From NCBI GenBank assembly GCA_037176885.1, contig JAWWNJ010000118.1, forward strand, positions 434,001-498,000: a DNA stretch of 64,000 nucleotides, in the 5' to 3' direction. Each line of letters begins with the position of its first letter. Positions within the stretch are counted from its first letter, which is position 1. The position numbers were made by a program, and so were the translations under genes. Below, piece by piece: positions 21,552 through 32,454 of the stretch. The notes under the pieces are model-generated. The model made no database searches and was not told where the DNA came from. It saw only the letters and a list, made by a program, of their open reading frames with translations. The stretch comes from Favolaschia claudopus. Lineage: Eukaryota > Basidiomycota > Agaricomycetes > Agaricales > Mycenaceae.

Positions 21552-21668
21552 CAGCATACCAGCAAAAAAGTTTGTCGCAGCGGCACGAAGGCATGCGAAC
21601 GGAATGGGCATGGCAGCGGTGAACAAACCAGCATACCAGCGAAAATAACTCGTCACAGCGGCACGAAG
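21552..21668. repeat. Tandem repeat, right part (about 85-bp unit)
   Basis: Continues the array of 18116-18210: CAGCATACCAGC, TTGTCGCAGCGGCACGAAGG, GAACGGAATGGGCAT, and a further partial unit. The array flanked the copia insertion before it was split. Confidence 0.7.
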
Positions 21669-21789
21669 GTAACAGTAGATTTTTGGAGATCCCAGACGAA
21701 GAGCATCTGAGATTTGGACCTGGACGATAACAGTACACGATTTGGACAATTTACAGAGAAGCTTACCAAATGATAAACCGCAACGCAGC

Positions 21790-22110
21790 GTTGTTCGCAT
21801 GCTCCGCAGTGTTCAGAGCATGCGAACAAAATAATGGGCAGTGCAGCATGGAAATTGCAGCATGCAGGCCGAAATAATACTGCAGAGGCACGGAAATTCC
21901 GGCGTACAGGCCGCAGCGGCTCACTGCGGAGCATGCGAACGGAATAAAGAGCACTGCAGCATGCAAATTGCAGCATACAGGCCGAGATAATCAGAGGCAC
22001 GGAAATTCCAGCATACAGGCCGCAGCGGCTCACTGCGGAGCATGCGAACGGAATAAGAAGGCACTGCAGCATGCAAATTGCAGCGTACAGGCCTAAGTCG
22101 TCGCGATTCT
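21790..22110. repeat. Second tandem repeat (about 110-120-bp unit)
   Basis: Roughly three units built from GCATGCAAATTGCAGCATAC, AGGCCGAGATAAT, CACGGAAATTCC, and CAGCGGCTCACTGCGGAGC. Long minus-strand frames across it are Cys/Leu/Ala-rich repeats of the unit and not a credible protein. Confidence 0.75.
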
Positions 22111-23354
22111 GACCTAGAGAAGAGACCACAGCAAAAGAAAGTTCAGAAGTGATAGATAACGTACCCATTGACACCGAACTGTGGCAGAAGGCACAGGATA
22201 ACAGTGGCGCAGAGCCACGATTTAATTTGGCGAAAAGGCACATACAGCAAGTGGCGCACATGCACAAGAAATAATCTTTGGCACAAAAGCGCACGAATTA
22301 AGTTGGCACCAAGGCATAGAATATGCGGCCTGAAGGCACGGCATAATACAAGAAGGAAACCGAGACAGTAGACTGAAGGCAGTATTACCAGGAATTACTC
22401 ACATTACTTGCTATGTTAGCCCGCATACCTCCAAGCTTTCATTTCCGAGATCGCTATGTGAATGTTGAGAGGGGAAGTGAACCCACGCGCAAGCCGGTCA
22501 AGATGTCGGGACTCGGGATAGGAGAGCCGCTGCCTTGAATGAAATGCTTGCTTGTGATAGATTGAGCGAGAAATGGGGATTGAGCGTGGCCGTCAAGCAT
22601 AAGGGCGAAGGCCCGATGAATATTGCAATGCCAAGTAGCGTGCATGCTGAGATCGGTTGGAAGAAAGCCTCAGAGAGTGCGAGTCTCGACGGGATAGGGG
22701 TAAGAGCAGCACCAGGCCATTGTGACTAGCTGGAAGCCAGGCAACAAGGAAAGACATTGTATTAAAGCCGCGGGAAATGCTGAAGATGAGAGACAAGAAA
22801 GCCCAGAAGCCCCTAGACAACGCAGTTCCAAAGCCGAGAGAATTGTCGAGAGAGCGGAAGGCAAAGAGAGAAGATCAATCATCAGTGATCGGCGTCTTTC
22901 CTTCACGGAAAGACGGTGAGAGGCATGGTCACACGGTCACGACCTAATATAGGTCGCGCCGTGTCACACTACACAAAATGTCCGTGACGGCTGAACCAAC
23001 AAAGAATCGGGATGGGAGGACTCTAGAACGTTCTCATCACCCGCTGGAGGTATGGTAGGGTATGGTCGTGTAAAGGGAGGTAAATGGTGACGGATGCGAA
23101 CGAAAGGCGGTAAACTTACGTTTTCTGGGTGACGTCAGATCGTGCTGAGACGAGAGACGAAATTATTGCGTAAGGACGAGACGAGACGAGACGACGACAC
23201 GTAGGACTAGGGTGTACAGGTCTTTGATATAAATGGATGGTCCGTCGTTTTGGGGGCTTGCCACTTTCCTCCACTTTCACGCCACAACTTGACTTGGTCT
23301 CAAGGGCTTCTTCCCCTCATCACCTCGAAAATTTAGATGTGCCGCTATATAGTA
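22111..23354. other. Interval without a recognised gene
   Basis: Continues the purine-rich non-coding sequence. It contains an imperfect palindrome at about 22925-22968 (GGTCACACGGTCACGACC with its inverse) and a GACGA microsatellite at about 23177-23200. Confidence 0.45.
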
Positions 23355-23794
23355 AGGTAGACGACACGCAAATACGGACAACCCTCCAAATCGGGACATA
23401 AACCGATGATGTGGTCCTTTTCCCCCCATTTTGCGCAGAATGCCAAATCGGCTCCCAACATTTTGTGCAGAAGTCTCTTGATTGCGATAAGAACCATGTC
23501 CAAACTGTGTTGCGGGGCAGGGGAAAAAGTTATATCCAAATCTTGTGTCAGGATCAGGTCTTGATGTGTCAAGTTTCACACGACTACTTGCCACTTCCAG
23601 CGGTGAATAACTTTGTCAATTCTGAAGCTGAACTAAAATGGTTTGGTAGTAACATATACAGGATGGGTCTCTACAATATGTTGGGAGCCGATTTTGTAAA
23701 TTGTCCCTTAAATCTGGGAAAAGGACGGGTTTGATGAAAATCTTGTCCAATCTTCCCGATTTGGAGGGTTGTCCGTATTTGCGTGTCGTCTACT
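23355..23794. mobile_element. TA-flanked MITE with about 41-bp TIRs
   Basis: Both ends read (A)GGTAGACGACACGCAAAT and continue inward with ACGGACAACCCTCCAAATCG, about 41 bp in all; the right end lacks one G. TA flanks each side (23353-23354, 23795-23796). The 440-bp interior has no transposase. The outer 20 bp of the same TIR recur as a hairpin at 43563-43632, so at least two loci carry this family. Confidence 0.88.
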
Positions 23795-24410
23795 TAGAAA
23801 GAGATTATTGCAAGATCTGTCGAAGCTGGAGGCCTGGGCTCGAGATGGAGGAAGGTCAGTCACAACGGCTTAAAAAGTAAATTCTCACAACACACTGACA
23901 GCTGGCGGACTGCACCCTCCCGACATGTCACTACAGTGAATATTCCGTGTACCGCAGGGCTATGCGGATTCGGGGGTATGTTGTTCTACATGCACGGAAT
24001 TGCGGCTTACAGTAATTTGCCATGATTAGCGTTGATAGCCAGAGCTGGAGCTCCAACCGTGAGCGCCCTGAGCTGATGCTGTTGGTTCTTGCCATGCGGT
24101 TGGCCAGCATCCGCCGCTAGTGTTTGCATGCCCGGAGTAGTAGGATTGGAATATCCTGGAAGGCATCCAGAAGCAGTTAAGCTCGGAGCAAGCTCAGAAA
24201 AAACGGCAGATCACGAGAGGAGGTCCTCAGGTTCGGGTGATGGAAGAACAGCCAAAGACAGTAATGTAGCGGAATCATAGAGGTGCGGTATCGGTAATAG
24301 TGATGTGTGGATTCGTTATGTGTGTGTCAGAGCACCCTTACAGCTCCGCTACGACAGATAATACATTTGACATAGTACTTAGACGTTGCCCTGAAGGACT
24401 ATACATCAGA

Positions 24411-25674
24411 TCAAGTCCGCTGTAAGCGGAAGTGCCGGGGCCTGGAATACAATCTGGGCGGAGATCCCTGGAGATCCGTGCAAATTTTCAGCACCAACCT
24501 ACGGCAGCGGACGGGCACGGTGGTCGGCAAGAATGTTCCGTGACGCAATTGATCAACATGATGTAAGATGTCGAAATACGGCAATGTTTCCCAGGGAATT
24601 TGTGTCAAAACGGCTCGTGTAATTGTTTTTAGCAACAGAACCAGCTCGGTCGGCAGACGTCCGATCTCCAGGTCTCGGAGACAATGGATCGGGGAACGAC
24701 GAGACAGATGGAAGAGAAGATACGGGGCTAGAGTCGATAACAGAGTCTGCAACACAGAGCACGGTGAGGGTAGGGCTTGTTTGAGTCGCAACGGAGGCAT
24801 TGGGGAGAGTCGGCGATGAGGTGTCTGGGTAGAGCTGGAGATGCAAACCGGGAGAACGGGGGATGCCTGAATGGCGACAGATACACTCTGTGATCGCTGC
24901 TGAGCCGCCTTCGCCAATCCCAACTCCATCCCAGCTCGCATTCCTTCCTTTTTCCCCTCTTTAAAAGACCCCTGCTTCAGGCTTGCGATGTCGATACCAT
25001 GCCCATGAGAAATGCCCAGAGTGAGAGCGAGCTCGAAAAGTACACGGATAGCGCTATCAAGAGAGTCGCCGCCTGCACTACGGACAGATATCGGAATAGC
25101 GCTAGCAATCATCTGAGGAATCCTGGCTTGGACATGAGCGGGGAGAGAGCCGGACATGACGGGAATGGGAGGTGCGTAGACGTGAGGAGGGAACGGATGA
25201 CGGGGATGATGAGAGGATGTAGGGGAATAGTGGATGCTGGGACGTAGTTCGCGGGGCAGGGAAAGAATCGCGCCTCCAAGATCGCGCAAATATCAGATGG
25301 CGCAGGTGAGCGTATGCGCTCGGGTCTCGGGGGTCAATCGCAGAAAATCGAGATGGATCTGCAGTCGCAAAATTCGCTGGATGACACGAACGCTGGTGCT
25401 CTTAGCGCGAGTCGCGCCAGTGTGCCCCTCAAAAGTCGCTAGAATCGCTAGAGTCGCCAAGGCCCAAATTCCCGATCGCTGAAGCTGAAGATCCAAGAGG
25501 ATCTGGAAAATCTCTATCTTCCGGAAAGTCTTTCTCTCTCGTAGAACTCGAACTCGGATGCCGATGGGTCTGATCAGGGAAGATCGCGAGGAGCTGACAG
25601 CGCCGCAGAAAGCAAGGGAGATCGGCAAAAATCGCGTGAAAAGCAGAAAGCGGCGATGGCGTGGGTCGAATCAC
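24411..25674 (-). CDS. Hypothetical protein, probably two exons or decayed
   Basis: Long minus-strand frame (24411-25289, 292 residues) with an earlier piece at 25429-25674. Visible features are a charged helical stretch KQGSFKEGKKEGMRAGMELG followed by Ser/Thr/Gln-rich sequence with TQT words (SVAIQASPVLPVCISSSTQT). A second frame at 24553-24846 carries similar wording (SVATQTSPTLTVLCVADSV), which suggests the true frame shifts near 24840. Proteins of this layout are common, uncharacterised and repetitive in mushroom genomes as far as I recall. I assign no function. Rising GC content supports past coding. Confidence 0.4.
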
Positions 25675-26697
25675 ACTCTCGTCACCACAATGGAGTGGGC
25701 CACTCCGAGTCGCTAGGAGGGAGCACGAGAAAATCCCGCCAAAGAGGATCGATAGCGGTGGCTAAGGGACAAGCTGCTGACTAATCTACATGAATCTACA
25801 GCCAAACACGACCAACGGGATGTGGTGTGGGCCTCAGCCCACCACCACAACGGTTTCTACGCTAACTACGACGGTCTGCAGAGAGTCCACCGTATGGGGT
25901 CCTTGGTCCGGACAGGGAGCGGGGCAAACGGGGTGGGCGGGGGCGACTGCGGAAGGATCTGGGGCGGAGCTTGACTCATACGCGCGATCGAGAGCGGAGC
26001 GACCTTGACTCGTACGCTTGTGTGCGGGAACGCCGGGGGAATCTGCAGGGTGAGGTGGTGGTTAGCAAGTTTTGGTGGGTAGCATAGGTGTTATGGGGAA
26101 GAATCGTAATCATGATGGGGGCATTGGGCGAGATGGGAGGTACATAGGGGGGTAATGTCGGGGAAGGATTGAAAGTAAAACAAGTAGTAGGGCTGGATAG
26201 TAGTAAGTTAATGTATATCTGAAAGGTTGATTTGACTTCAGGTTGGCTCGAGGGGAGGGGAGTCGTGATAGATGGGGAAGCGGTTAGTATCGTGGATGTA
26301 TCGTAGGAGGGTGCGGATTCCTTTGTCATTGGTGAGGAGGTATCCTAGGGAAGTGCGACATTACAATAAGGTGCAAAAAACTTCCTCAAACTGACATTTG
26401 GTGCAAAATGTCGCGTTTTGTGCTGGAGGACCAAAACAGGAAGGTGATTGACATACACAGCCACCGGGTGGAGCCCGGCCCGGGATCAAAAGCGCGAAAT
26501 CCGTGTGTGAAAAACATTTTTTGCAGTTTTCAAACTTTTGGTCCAGTAGGTGTCTAGGTACATCTCTTCTGATGCCTTCTCCACAGTTTCAGGAAAATCC
26601 ACGTAAAACTGGGGCACTAGTAGCGATTTACAAATCGGGTAAAAAGTTTGTCACGAAGTCTTGGCCGCAACCATACAAAAAGGTCTCCCTACATTGA
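25675..26697. other. Interval without a recognised gene
   Basis: Short frames only. A Thr-rich frame at 25790-26008 and a Pro-rich minus frame at 25976-26329 are low complexity and not recognised. Confidence 0.45.
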
Positions 26698-27027
26698 GTG
26701 TGCGCGCTGAGTGTGCGCGCGCAGTTTTATTTATTTTGTCAAGTTCTTGGGCTTTGCCGCCGTTCCAACACCGCTTGTGTAGTTACCGTTGGTGGGGCAA
26801 CGGAGCGGGCGATCTCACGCGGTGCGGATCATATTCCTGTCGTCTCTGACTCTCAGGCGGGTCTACGTGGTATTCTTTCGACCAAGGCTCGCGCCGGACG
26901 ATATAGAGCCATCCACTACGACAACTCGCCCGAGCCGCCGTCGATCTTCACCCCACTCTTCGTATCACGAACCTGTGGAGCACACATAGGCACTCTTGGG
27001 AATGAGTTTGCGGACGATGCGGCCTAG
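26698..27027 (+). pseudogene. LINE RNase H domain fragment
   Basis: The frame reads VVSDSQAGLRGILSTKARAG and, after about 45 residues, HIGTLGNEFADDAA. These are the DSQAA motif and the H(I/V)GxxGNExADxxA motif of RNase H1 as found after the reverse transcriptase of Tad1/I-type LINEs. The N-terminal strands and the reverse transcriptase are absent upstream, so this is a short orphan piece. It ends in a TAG at 27027, soon followed by an inverted-repeat block. Confidence 0.75.
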
Positions 27028-27057
27028 ACCGGTCACCGTCAGTCTATCGAGGATGCT

Positions 27058-27296
27058 GTCGATAGACAGACCGGTCGATCTGAGTTTGAATTGTCATTAC
27101 GCGCGAGATACCCCATATGGTATCTTTGTCAGCATGATTCGTTCCCTGTTTTCCTCTCGGATGTTAGCAAGGAAAAGTATCTAGGTACCATTTTTGAGAA
27201 GCAGAATATGTATTTGAGCTTGAAGCTGAATAAAAGAAGGAAATTTCGGGTATGTATCTCGCGCGTCATCGGAATTCCGACCCGCCTGTCTATCGA
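27058..27296. repeat. Imperfect inverted repeat, about 240 bp
   Basis: The left arm begins GTCGATAGACAGACCGGTCG and carries ACGCGCGAGATACC. The right arm ends CGACCCGCCTGTCTATCGAC and carries GTATCTCGCGCG. The arms pair with mismatches over about 55 bp. It may be a small fold-back element or an old MITE; no target duplication was found. Confidence 0.55.
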
Positions 27297-27474
27297 CTCA
27301 AACTCCCTTATAATCTCATTATACATATATAAGGGAGACACACAAGATCCCCTCATGTCATAGGACATCTTTTATCTCTGCAATACATCCATTCAAGTGA
27401 GTATTACCTCGGATCATAATACAAATACATAAAAATAACATGGTCTGGAGGTGCGAATATACTGCTAGGAAAAC

Positions 27475-27732
27475 TCACGTGCCGAACCCGTAGAGTGTGC
27501 GTCCAGAGCGCTTCAAGGCGTACACAACATCGAGAGCGGTTACAGTCTTTCTGTAAGCGTCAAAACGAGTCAGATGCACTGTTATAAAGACGAGAATCTG
27601 GGCTACGCGCCGCTTTGCGTGCTCGCTGTATGTTACTGTATCGCGTATCACATTCTCGAGAAATATTTTGAGCACACCGCGCGTCTCCTCGTAATAGAAG
27701 GGAACCCTGTCATGAGAGTCTGGAACTATCAA
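27475..27732 (-). pseudogene. Histone H4 C-terminal half, pseudogene
   Basis: The minus strand reads [28 protein letters not shown], then about 20 unrelated residues, then [20 protein letters not shown] and GFG. These are H4 residues about 51-78 and 79-101. The 20 residues are a retained intron-like insert (about 27551-27613), with a TTACAG acceptor but a damaged donor. The first half of H4 (tail and first helix) is missing upstream. Differences from H4 include Ser where KRQGR is expected and Thr for Ala in RDAV. A working H4 cannot be made from this copy. It is a displaced fragment, not retroposed, because intron sequence remains. Confidence 0.9.
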
Positions 27733-27758
27733 ACGGTAGTTAACCGTAGTCTCGGAAA

Positions 27759-27897
27759 CCCAGACCTTCCTACGTAGTCCTTGTAGGCGTAGTTCAGGCA
27801 GAGCCGGAGCTCTTTCCTAATCAGTAATTACAATGACAGCGTTTGACATTTGATTGATTTTGGTCATGAGGGCAGCAGGGACGTAGGAAGGTCTGGG
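27759..27897. mobile_element. Small MITE A (139 bp)
   Basis: Ends are CCCAGACCTTCCTACGTAG and its inverse GACGTAGGAAGGTCTGGG-like right end. The middle reads GAGCTCTTTCCTAATCAG, AATGACAGC and TTGATTGATTTTGG. The same series appears in reverse complement at 28082-28206. Confidence 0.75.
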
Positions 27898-28081
27898 CTA
27901 CTTTAACTGGGCGACCTACCATAACCCTTCCTTGCGCGTTCTTTTGCCTCTGGGAGGCTGAAAATCCATTCAACATAGAATTAAAGTCTTAGCTAGCACC
28001 CAAGTACACCCATATGCTTGCAATTCGGTGAAAATCTGCCATTATGTCGCGTAAATATGGTAGGTGCTCCACTTAAAGTGA

Positions 28082-28206
28082 CCCAGACCCTTATACGCGT
28101 TTTTTCCCATCACCCTCCAAAATCAATCAAACGTCACTAGCTGTCATTAGAATTACAGATTAGGAAAGAGCTCCGCGCGCTCACGGATTGCGTATAAAGG
28201 TCTGGG
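28082..28206. mobile_element. Small MITE B (125 bp), inverse copy of MITE A
   Basis: Starts CCCAGACCCTTATACGC and ends GCGTATAAAGGTCTGGG. Its middle (CCAAAATCAATCAAACG, GCTGTCATTAG, GATTAGGAAAGAGCTC) is the reverse complement of MITE A. The two copies lie 184 bp apart in opposite orientation. Confidence 0.75.
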
Positions 28207-29315
28207 TTGGAGGGGGATCAAATTCCCAAAATCCATACTATACCTCGAAATTTTTTTCTCAGCGAAATCGGGGACCCCCCTCCCCCCTCCAAATGGGGAA
28301 ATAAGCGATCAAACCCGCCTTCCAGTCCTCCGGTTGGGCGGGGAGAGGTGAATATATGTACTGGGGGTAGTTTCTGCAACTTTACTCAATATTCGTGCTG
28401 CACCTGAGGCCACAACACAAAATTCTCAGTCGTTGATTGCTGATCACGCGGATGATTACCGGATTTGGATGTTGAGTGCAACTTCCAATATCTTCGGACA
28501 TTTCGGTCGGTATTTGCATGATTCTATGTGCATGATCCCCCAACCTTGAAAAATCCACATTCTGAGTGTTCAGTTTCAGTTGACCACCAAAGGCCGTCGT
28601 CCTTCAAGACCAAACAACAGCATACATGTTGACAGCCGGGGCTGCCGAGAGCAGTTGCGATGAGCCAACAGTCATAGTAGTGACCCGGTCAGTCCCTGAT
28701 GTTGGAAAATGCCTAAATAAGACTGTAGAACACCATATCTAGCGTGTATTTGCTGTATACAACACTCGAAGTTGAATTCCAAAATTCACTATGAAAGTTT
28801 TTTTTCAGGCCGAGGGACCCCCCCGAATTTATTACACCAGATCAGAGCCTTTCCACGCTTGATCCTCTGGCCAAAACACTCCGATTAGATAGTAGACTAA
28901 ACCCTCTAGAGGAATTTCCCATCCGCTCAAAACCCATAAAAATATATTTTTCACGGCATGGATTTGAGACATCACTGATGCGATCAATCAATCAATCACG
29001 TGTGCTTACGGAACCTACCCATATTGGGTAGTCACAAATTCGGACACCGAATGAAAGCTTCCCAAAGTCATATAGGTAAGTGCTTTGTTCTTGGGTGATT
29101 TGAGACATCAATGATGGCATCATTGATAGGACCTATTTGGTGATGCACCATAGTTAACCGCACCCTTGCTCTATCATTTTTGATCTCTTTTTCACACGTT
29201 GACAAGGCTCTTCGGACTTTTTTGGAGGTCTCGGATAGCTTTCCCGCGGGTCCGACGGAAGGTTCCCACGCTTTGCCTCACCTCGCGCGCGTGTTTCTGT
29301 GTGTTGCTTGAGTCC
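28207..29315. other. Interval without a recognised gene
   Basis: Short frames, a C-rich patch near 28273-28290 and AT-rich sequence. No domain or element end was recognised. Confidence 0.45.
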
Positions 29316-29573
29316 TACGGCGGGCAATGGGATGTCGTTTCCTACTTTGGCATGTGCAGTCGTTTGCATTGTCGTTCTGGATGTCGTTTCTCCTCGAGTG
29401 TGACTAGTGTGACGGTAAGCCGGTCCAGACCTTGTCAAGAGGCGGCATGGGGTGACAAACGTGACGCTCCAGACTGCTCTAGACTCACTTTGTCGCATAC
29501 CGGACCGACACGAAACGACATCCAGAACGACAGCACATTCCAAACGAGAAACGACATCACTTTGCCCGCCGTG
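29316..29573. repeat. Fold-back inverted repeat with GATGTCGTTTC words
   Basis: The left arm (29316-29390) reads ACGGCGGGCAATGGGATGTC, later CGTTCTGGATGTCGTTTC. The right arm (29512-29573) is the inverse: GAAACGACATCCAGAACG to ACTTTGCCCGCCGTGG. The spacer is about 120 bp. Overlapping long frames on both strands here arise from the symmetry and are not annotated as genes. Related words recur at about 33440-33478. Confidence 0.7.
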
Positions 29574-30525
29574 GAGTATATACAAGAAACGAGAACGAAA
29601 ACGACTATATATAGAACAGCCGAGAGATGGCCGCAGCTGCCCGTCGGCAGAGAACGAGAAACGAGAATGAAGGTTCGGCACGGAACATCGCAAGCGGCCG
29701 GCGATACATGCCATCACGCCAAGTGTCACGTTCACGTACACTCTCTTGACTCTCTTCCGCGACCATCCTGGCGCGAGTTTCTCTGTTTGCTGCGCTGCAG
29801 CTGCGACCATACCTCTCAAATACCCTTCCTGGAAATACTGGAGCGCTTTCAATCGCACTCATAGTCACCTCAACCAAGATCACTGTATTTTCAGACCACG
29901 AAAATTCTACCTTGTAGCCGGCATATCTGTGCAGCATAAATTGTAAATAAGCGCGGCCAGCAGGAATTGTTTCAGCCAGTTTCCGCACGGAGAGGTATGT
30001 AAGAAGTAAGAGGACCCTGAGCTCGAAAATCTATAAAGGCTATGAAAATATGATGATTTTTCAAGGACTTCGTCCGCTACTCATCGTCAAACTGGGCTTG
30101 TGCTGAGCTATGGGGGAGTCTACAGCGTGCAAGAAGCTTCCACCATCCTCTACAACGCGTCCGGCTGCACGTAACTTCGCTTTTTTCTCAATCTCTCCTT
30201 GGCTTTCATCTTTGGCTCTGTCTCCGCTCATTTTCTCTCAACCGGCAATGCTCTTGACCTCACCTATTACTTGGTCTACTTCTCGGCCATCTACAATATT
30301 ATAATCGCTGTCTTAGGTCGGTTTTTTTGTTAATAATGCGCACCGGACAGCCTCATATTTGTTTGAAGGACAATTTCTAATCCCAGCAAACATCAACATG
30401 CGGTCCTTATTCAACCTCGAGCGGCTCGTTTACGGCCGTAGCCACCCCTCGAATATGAGAATAGACAGACTCCAACGGCAGCCAGGATATTCAAAGCCAA
30501 TAACCGAGTTCGAAGTCTCTTGTAT

Positions 30526-32454
30526 CTCTTCACTGCCTTGATTGACTATTCTTTCAGTCTACCAAATTTTGCGTGGCTTTCCTCCATCTCGTTTGCCATG
30601 CCGTGCTTTACGGCGTGGTTGAGGCTTCCGGCTTCGAGCTGCACACCATTTTGTTTGCGGATGTACCGTTGGCGCAAACTCATTTTTACGACAACCGATG
30701 GTAAGGTTTGCTTCACGTCTGGAGTTTTTGCATCGTCTCACATATAACAGTTAAATATGGACCCTCTATTCGCCTTCGAGGCGGAGCATCTTCTGATGAT
30801 GGTACGAAACATTCATTTGCGCGACGTTCGCTTCCATTGTTCAAATGATTTAACATCTGAATACTGCTTCTTTAGAATATTCGTCTGCCGATGCGGAAGC
30901 GCACAAACGCAAACGCAAGGCAAAGGGAAAGCAATCTACAAAGCCTCGCAAACGATCCTCGGCTTCCAATGGCAAGGTTATAGACCTCTGCTCGGATTCG
31001 GACTCGGAGCATGCGATCTCGGAGCCTGGGATTCGCACTACTGCTAGTAGCGAGAAGCGGAAGGGTGGATTTTTTGTTGACCAAGTCATCTACCTCGAAA
31101 ATCTATTAGAATGCTATGATGTCCCCCCTACGGATAGTCGGGTTGCATACATTGTAGACTACACAGACACGCCGGAGAGACTGCAGGGACTTCATAAAGA
31201 GCTCACGATTGACGGAGTGTTGAAGAAGGAGGTGCGTCACCTACATTTCCCTCCTCTTTTCTGTGTGTGCAGCGCTGATCAAGTAGTTAGTGTCAGGATT
31301 CTTTCACTGGGCCGACAGGATCAAAAAAAGAAAAGACTCTTGCACGAGTCGTAATTTTGGACGACGAGGAAATTGTCCTCTGCGATGCAATTTTGATGTG
31401 CGTATGGAAAACCTGCCTCGTGCATCTTAATCGGTGATTACTTCTTGTCTCTTCCTCAAATTCCGATCTGACGTACACTCATTTTAGAGGCGTGCTGGGC
31501 TTAAAACATCATATCTCGGACGATCACCTTCAATTCTTGATGAGCTTCCCGTACCTGGACTCTGACGAGGACATTCAAAACTACTACACATTTTGCGCGA
31601 ACTCCACAAATCCCAAAGTTACCGGTTAGTCCACTCACCCGGCTTAACTGCAGTGATACACTCACACATTTCCTCAGCATGGTGGGCGCACAAATTGTTC
31701 TATCCTTGGCTGTTGGTTTCCTTGAACCGCTACCTTTCACATATGAATAAACGCTATTGGGACCTGACTCCTAGCGACACAAATCCAATTGAAGGAAGCC
31801 ATGCGCAGGATAATCAGGTTAATCCAACCGGTCGTCCACTGCTTGAGGCAATACTACTGTATGGTTTAGCCCTGTTTTGGATTTGTTCTGATTCATTTCT
31901 TCAGTGCCAAAGAGCATGACGCGGAGACGGCTGTCCGCATCAAGACTATGGTAATGACCGGTGTCCTTGCAAACTCAAACAATTCAGCGCAGGCACGGTT
32001 TAAGAGTCAGGCACAGCGACAGGCTCGAATGAACGAGAAGAAGCGTGAGGCAAACGCCGAATGCATCACTCGAGGGGAAAGTCGGAAACTTCGAAATGAG
32101 AATGCCGAACTGCGTAGACAAATTGCAATGCTCACACAGGGCAATAGTTCCTCGGATTTTTCTTCCACCCGAACAATGCCCCGAACTCTCCTTGCACTCC
32201 GAAGAGGTCCCAACCCACTGCAAGTTCATCGAAGCTTTGTGAGTCCCTCCTTCGTGTGTAGTAAACTGTCTTTGACACCATCGATAGCTCCTCATCCCGA
32301 AAATGCAGTGATTGATGTTGATGCTCTGCTGGGTGACAACGACTCGGATGGTTTCGATTGGGCCGATGCTCTCAACTCGGACTTCATGAGTCCAATTTTC
32401 AAGAAAATCATTCGAGATCATCCAATGCCTGGCGTTGACGATGACGATTTCTGA
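30526..32454 (+). CDS. Multi-exon gene, NPIEGSHAQDN family, C-terminal coiled coil
   Basis: Exons fit together with GT-AG introns: 30876-31231, 31297-31397, 31488-31624, 31678-31858 and 31905-32454, with introns of 46-90 bp and phases that agree. The product runs from a Lys/Arg-rich segment (AHKRKRKAKGKQ) through KVIDLCSDSDSE, then HHISDDHLQFLMSFPYLDSD, then YPWLLVSLNRYLSHMNKRYW, then TPSDTNPIEGSHAQDNQ, a charged helix with RKLRNENAELRRQIAM, and an acidic C-terminus. Upstream exons around 30526-30670 and 30749-30801 are likely but I could not join them in frame. I recall similar repeated proteins in mushroom genomes; a transposase-derived origin is inference. The C-terminal basic-leucine helix could dimerise or bind DNA. 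Confidence 0.65.

Noticed and set aside
18116..21668. CRISPR-like repeat array
   Set aside because: Units of about 85 bp are contiguous without spacers, in a eukaryotic genome; it is an ordinary tandem repeat split by an insertion.
21653..22294. 213-residue minus-strand frame rich in Cys and Leu
   Set aside because: It is a translation of the 115-bp tandem repeat and repeats itself with the DNA period.
29154..29864. Long overlapping frames on both strands (over 220 residues each)
   Set aside because: They lie across a fold-back repeat, whose symmetry opens frames on both strands. No recognisable domain on either.
32239..32287. Possible sixth intron in the gene at 30.5-32.5 kb
   Set aside because: GTGAGT and ATAG borders exist, but splicing gives an early stop while reading through leaves the frame open to the natural end.
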